Source: an uncultured Halomicronema sp. (GTDB lineage: Bacteria > Cyanobacteriota > Cyanobacteriia > Phormidesmidales > Phormidesmidaceae). Taken from it: a DNA stretch of 6,187 nucleotides. Location of the stretch: contig CALCPB010000087.1 in NCBI GenBank assembly GCA_937897665.1, positions 1 through 6,187 on the forward strand. Direction: 5' to 3'. A program made the translations under genes and the position numbers. This document shows positions 6,065 through 6,187 of this stretch, in pieces. Positions within the stretch are counted from its first letter, which is position 1. Each line of letters begins with the position of its first letter. The notes below the pieces were generated by a model that saw only the letters and a list, made by a program, of their open reading frames with translations, did no database searches and was not told the origin of the DNA.

Positions 6065-6187
6065 AGAGCCGTTGACCCTGCAGACCGGCTTGGCCCACAC
6101 CACACGTCGCCGCAAGGAGAGGAGCCCGTCCGCCAAATAATTTTGACTGCCGACTTTTCCCTGATGCCGAACGCCAAATTCCGTCAG

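Larger units (their letters stand above)
5583..6187. other. Right intergenic region, about 600 bp, no confident gene
   Basis: This stretch has no recognisable protein family, tRNA, rRNA or well-known structured RNA that I can see. It holds the 19-codon ORF at 5711-5770 and the inverted repeat at 6030-6064. A reverse frame running from a TTG at 6177 to 5794 is open but its translation does not look like a protein before its internal ATG pair at 6004-6009. From there, 71 codons (MMVLSVELGHGEILPA...) follow a GAGGGAG about 10 nt upstream, a weak candidate for a small gene. On the forward strand ATG 6164 opens MPNAKFRQ and runs off the window, possibly the start of the next gene, with no clear Shine-Dalgarno. 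No convincing promoter for the pentapeptide gene was found. Confidence 0.45.

Noticed and set aside
1..6187. CRISPR array, insertion sequence, tRNA, rRNA or defence genes
   Set aside because: No spaced direct repeats, transposase, paired terminal repeats or tRNA-like cloverleaf were seen, and no protein matches a defence family.

Overview
The window is chromosomal DNA from a cyanobacterium. It holds ten exact copies of the HIP1 octamer GCGATCGC in 6.2 kb, and its proteins belong to families typical of, or restricted to, cyanobacteria: a DUF1400 alpha/beta hydrolase, a small DUF7219-like protein and a long pentapeptide-repeat protein. GC content looks moderately high. A thin filamentous lineage (Leptolyngbya- or Nodosilinea-like) would fit, but that is a guess from style, not a measured placement.

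Layout. 1-391: intergenic, with a good sigma-70-like promoter (TTCACA-N16-TATAAT, 181-208), a possible 32-codon leader ORF (297-395) and ambiguous coding-like reverse-strand sequence at the left edge. 392-1690 (+): membrane-anchored serine hydrolase of the class A beta-lactamase/PBP fold. 1709-1987 (-): small DUF7219-like protein, convergent with the hydrolase across 18 bp. 2199-2693 (-): TIGR00725/LOG-like Rossmann protein with a TTG start. 2694-2917: divergent promoter region. 2918-4582 (+): exported DUF1400 alpha/beta hydrolase with a visible catalytic triad. 4583-4774: no confident gene, but an in-frame, coding-like stretch follows the hydrolase stop. 4743-5582 (-): pentapeptide-repeat protein of 51 uninterrupted repeats. 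5583-6187: about 600 bp without a confident gene, holding a 19-codon ORF with a good Shine-Dalgarno and a perfect 13-bp inverted repeat.

The genes do not form an obvious pathway. Two pairs are convergent (392-1690 with 1709-1987, and 2918-4582 with 4743-5582) and one is divergent (2199-2693 with 2918-4582), so most are probably transcribed alone. Two of the products (serine hydrolase, alpha/beta hydrolase) are predicted to act outside the cytoplasm.

I see no defence locus, CRISPR array, insertion sequence, prophage, tRNA or rRNA. This looks like ordinary cyanobacterial chromosome. The items most worth a second look are the coding-like extension after the DUF1400 stop, the 13-bp hairpin and small ORF in the right intergenic region, and the leader ORF coupled to the serine hydrolase.
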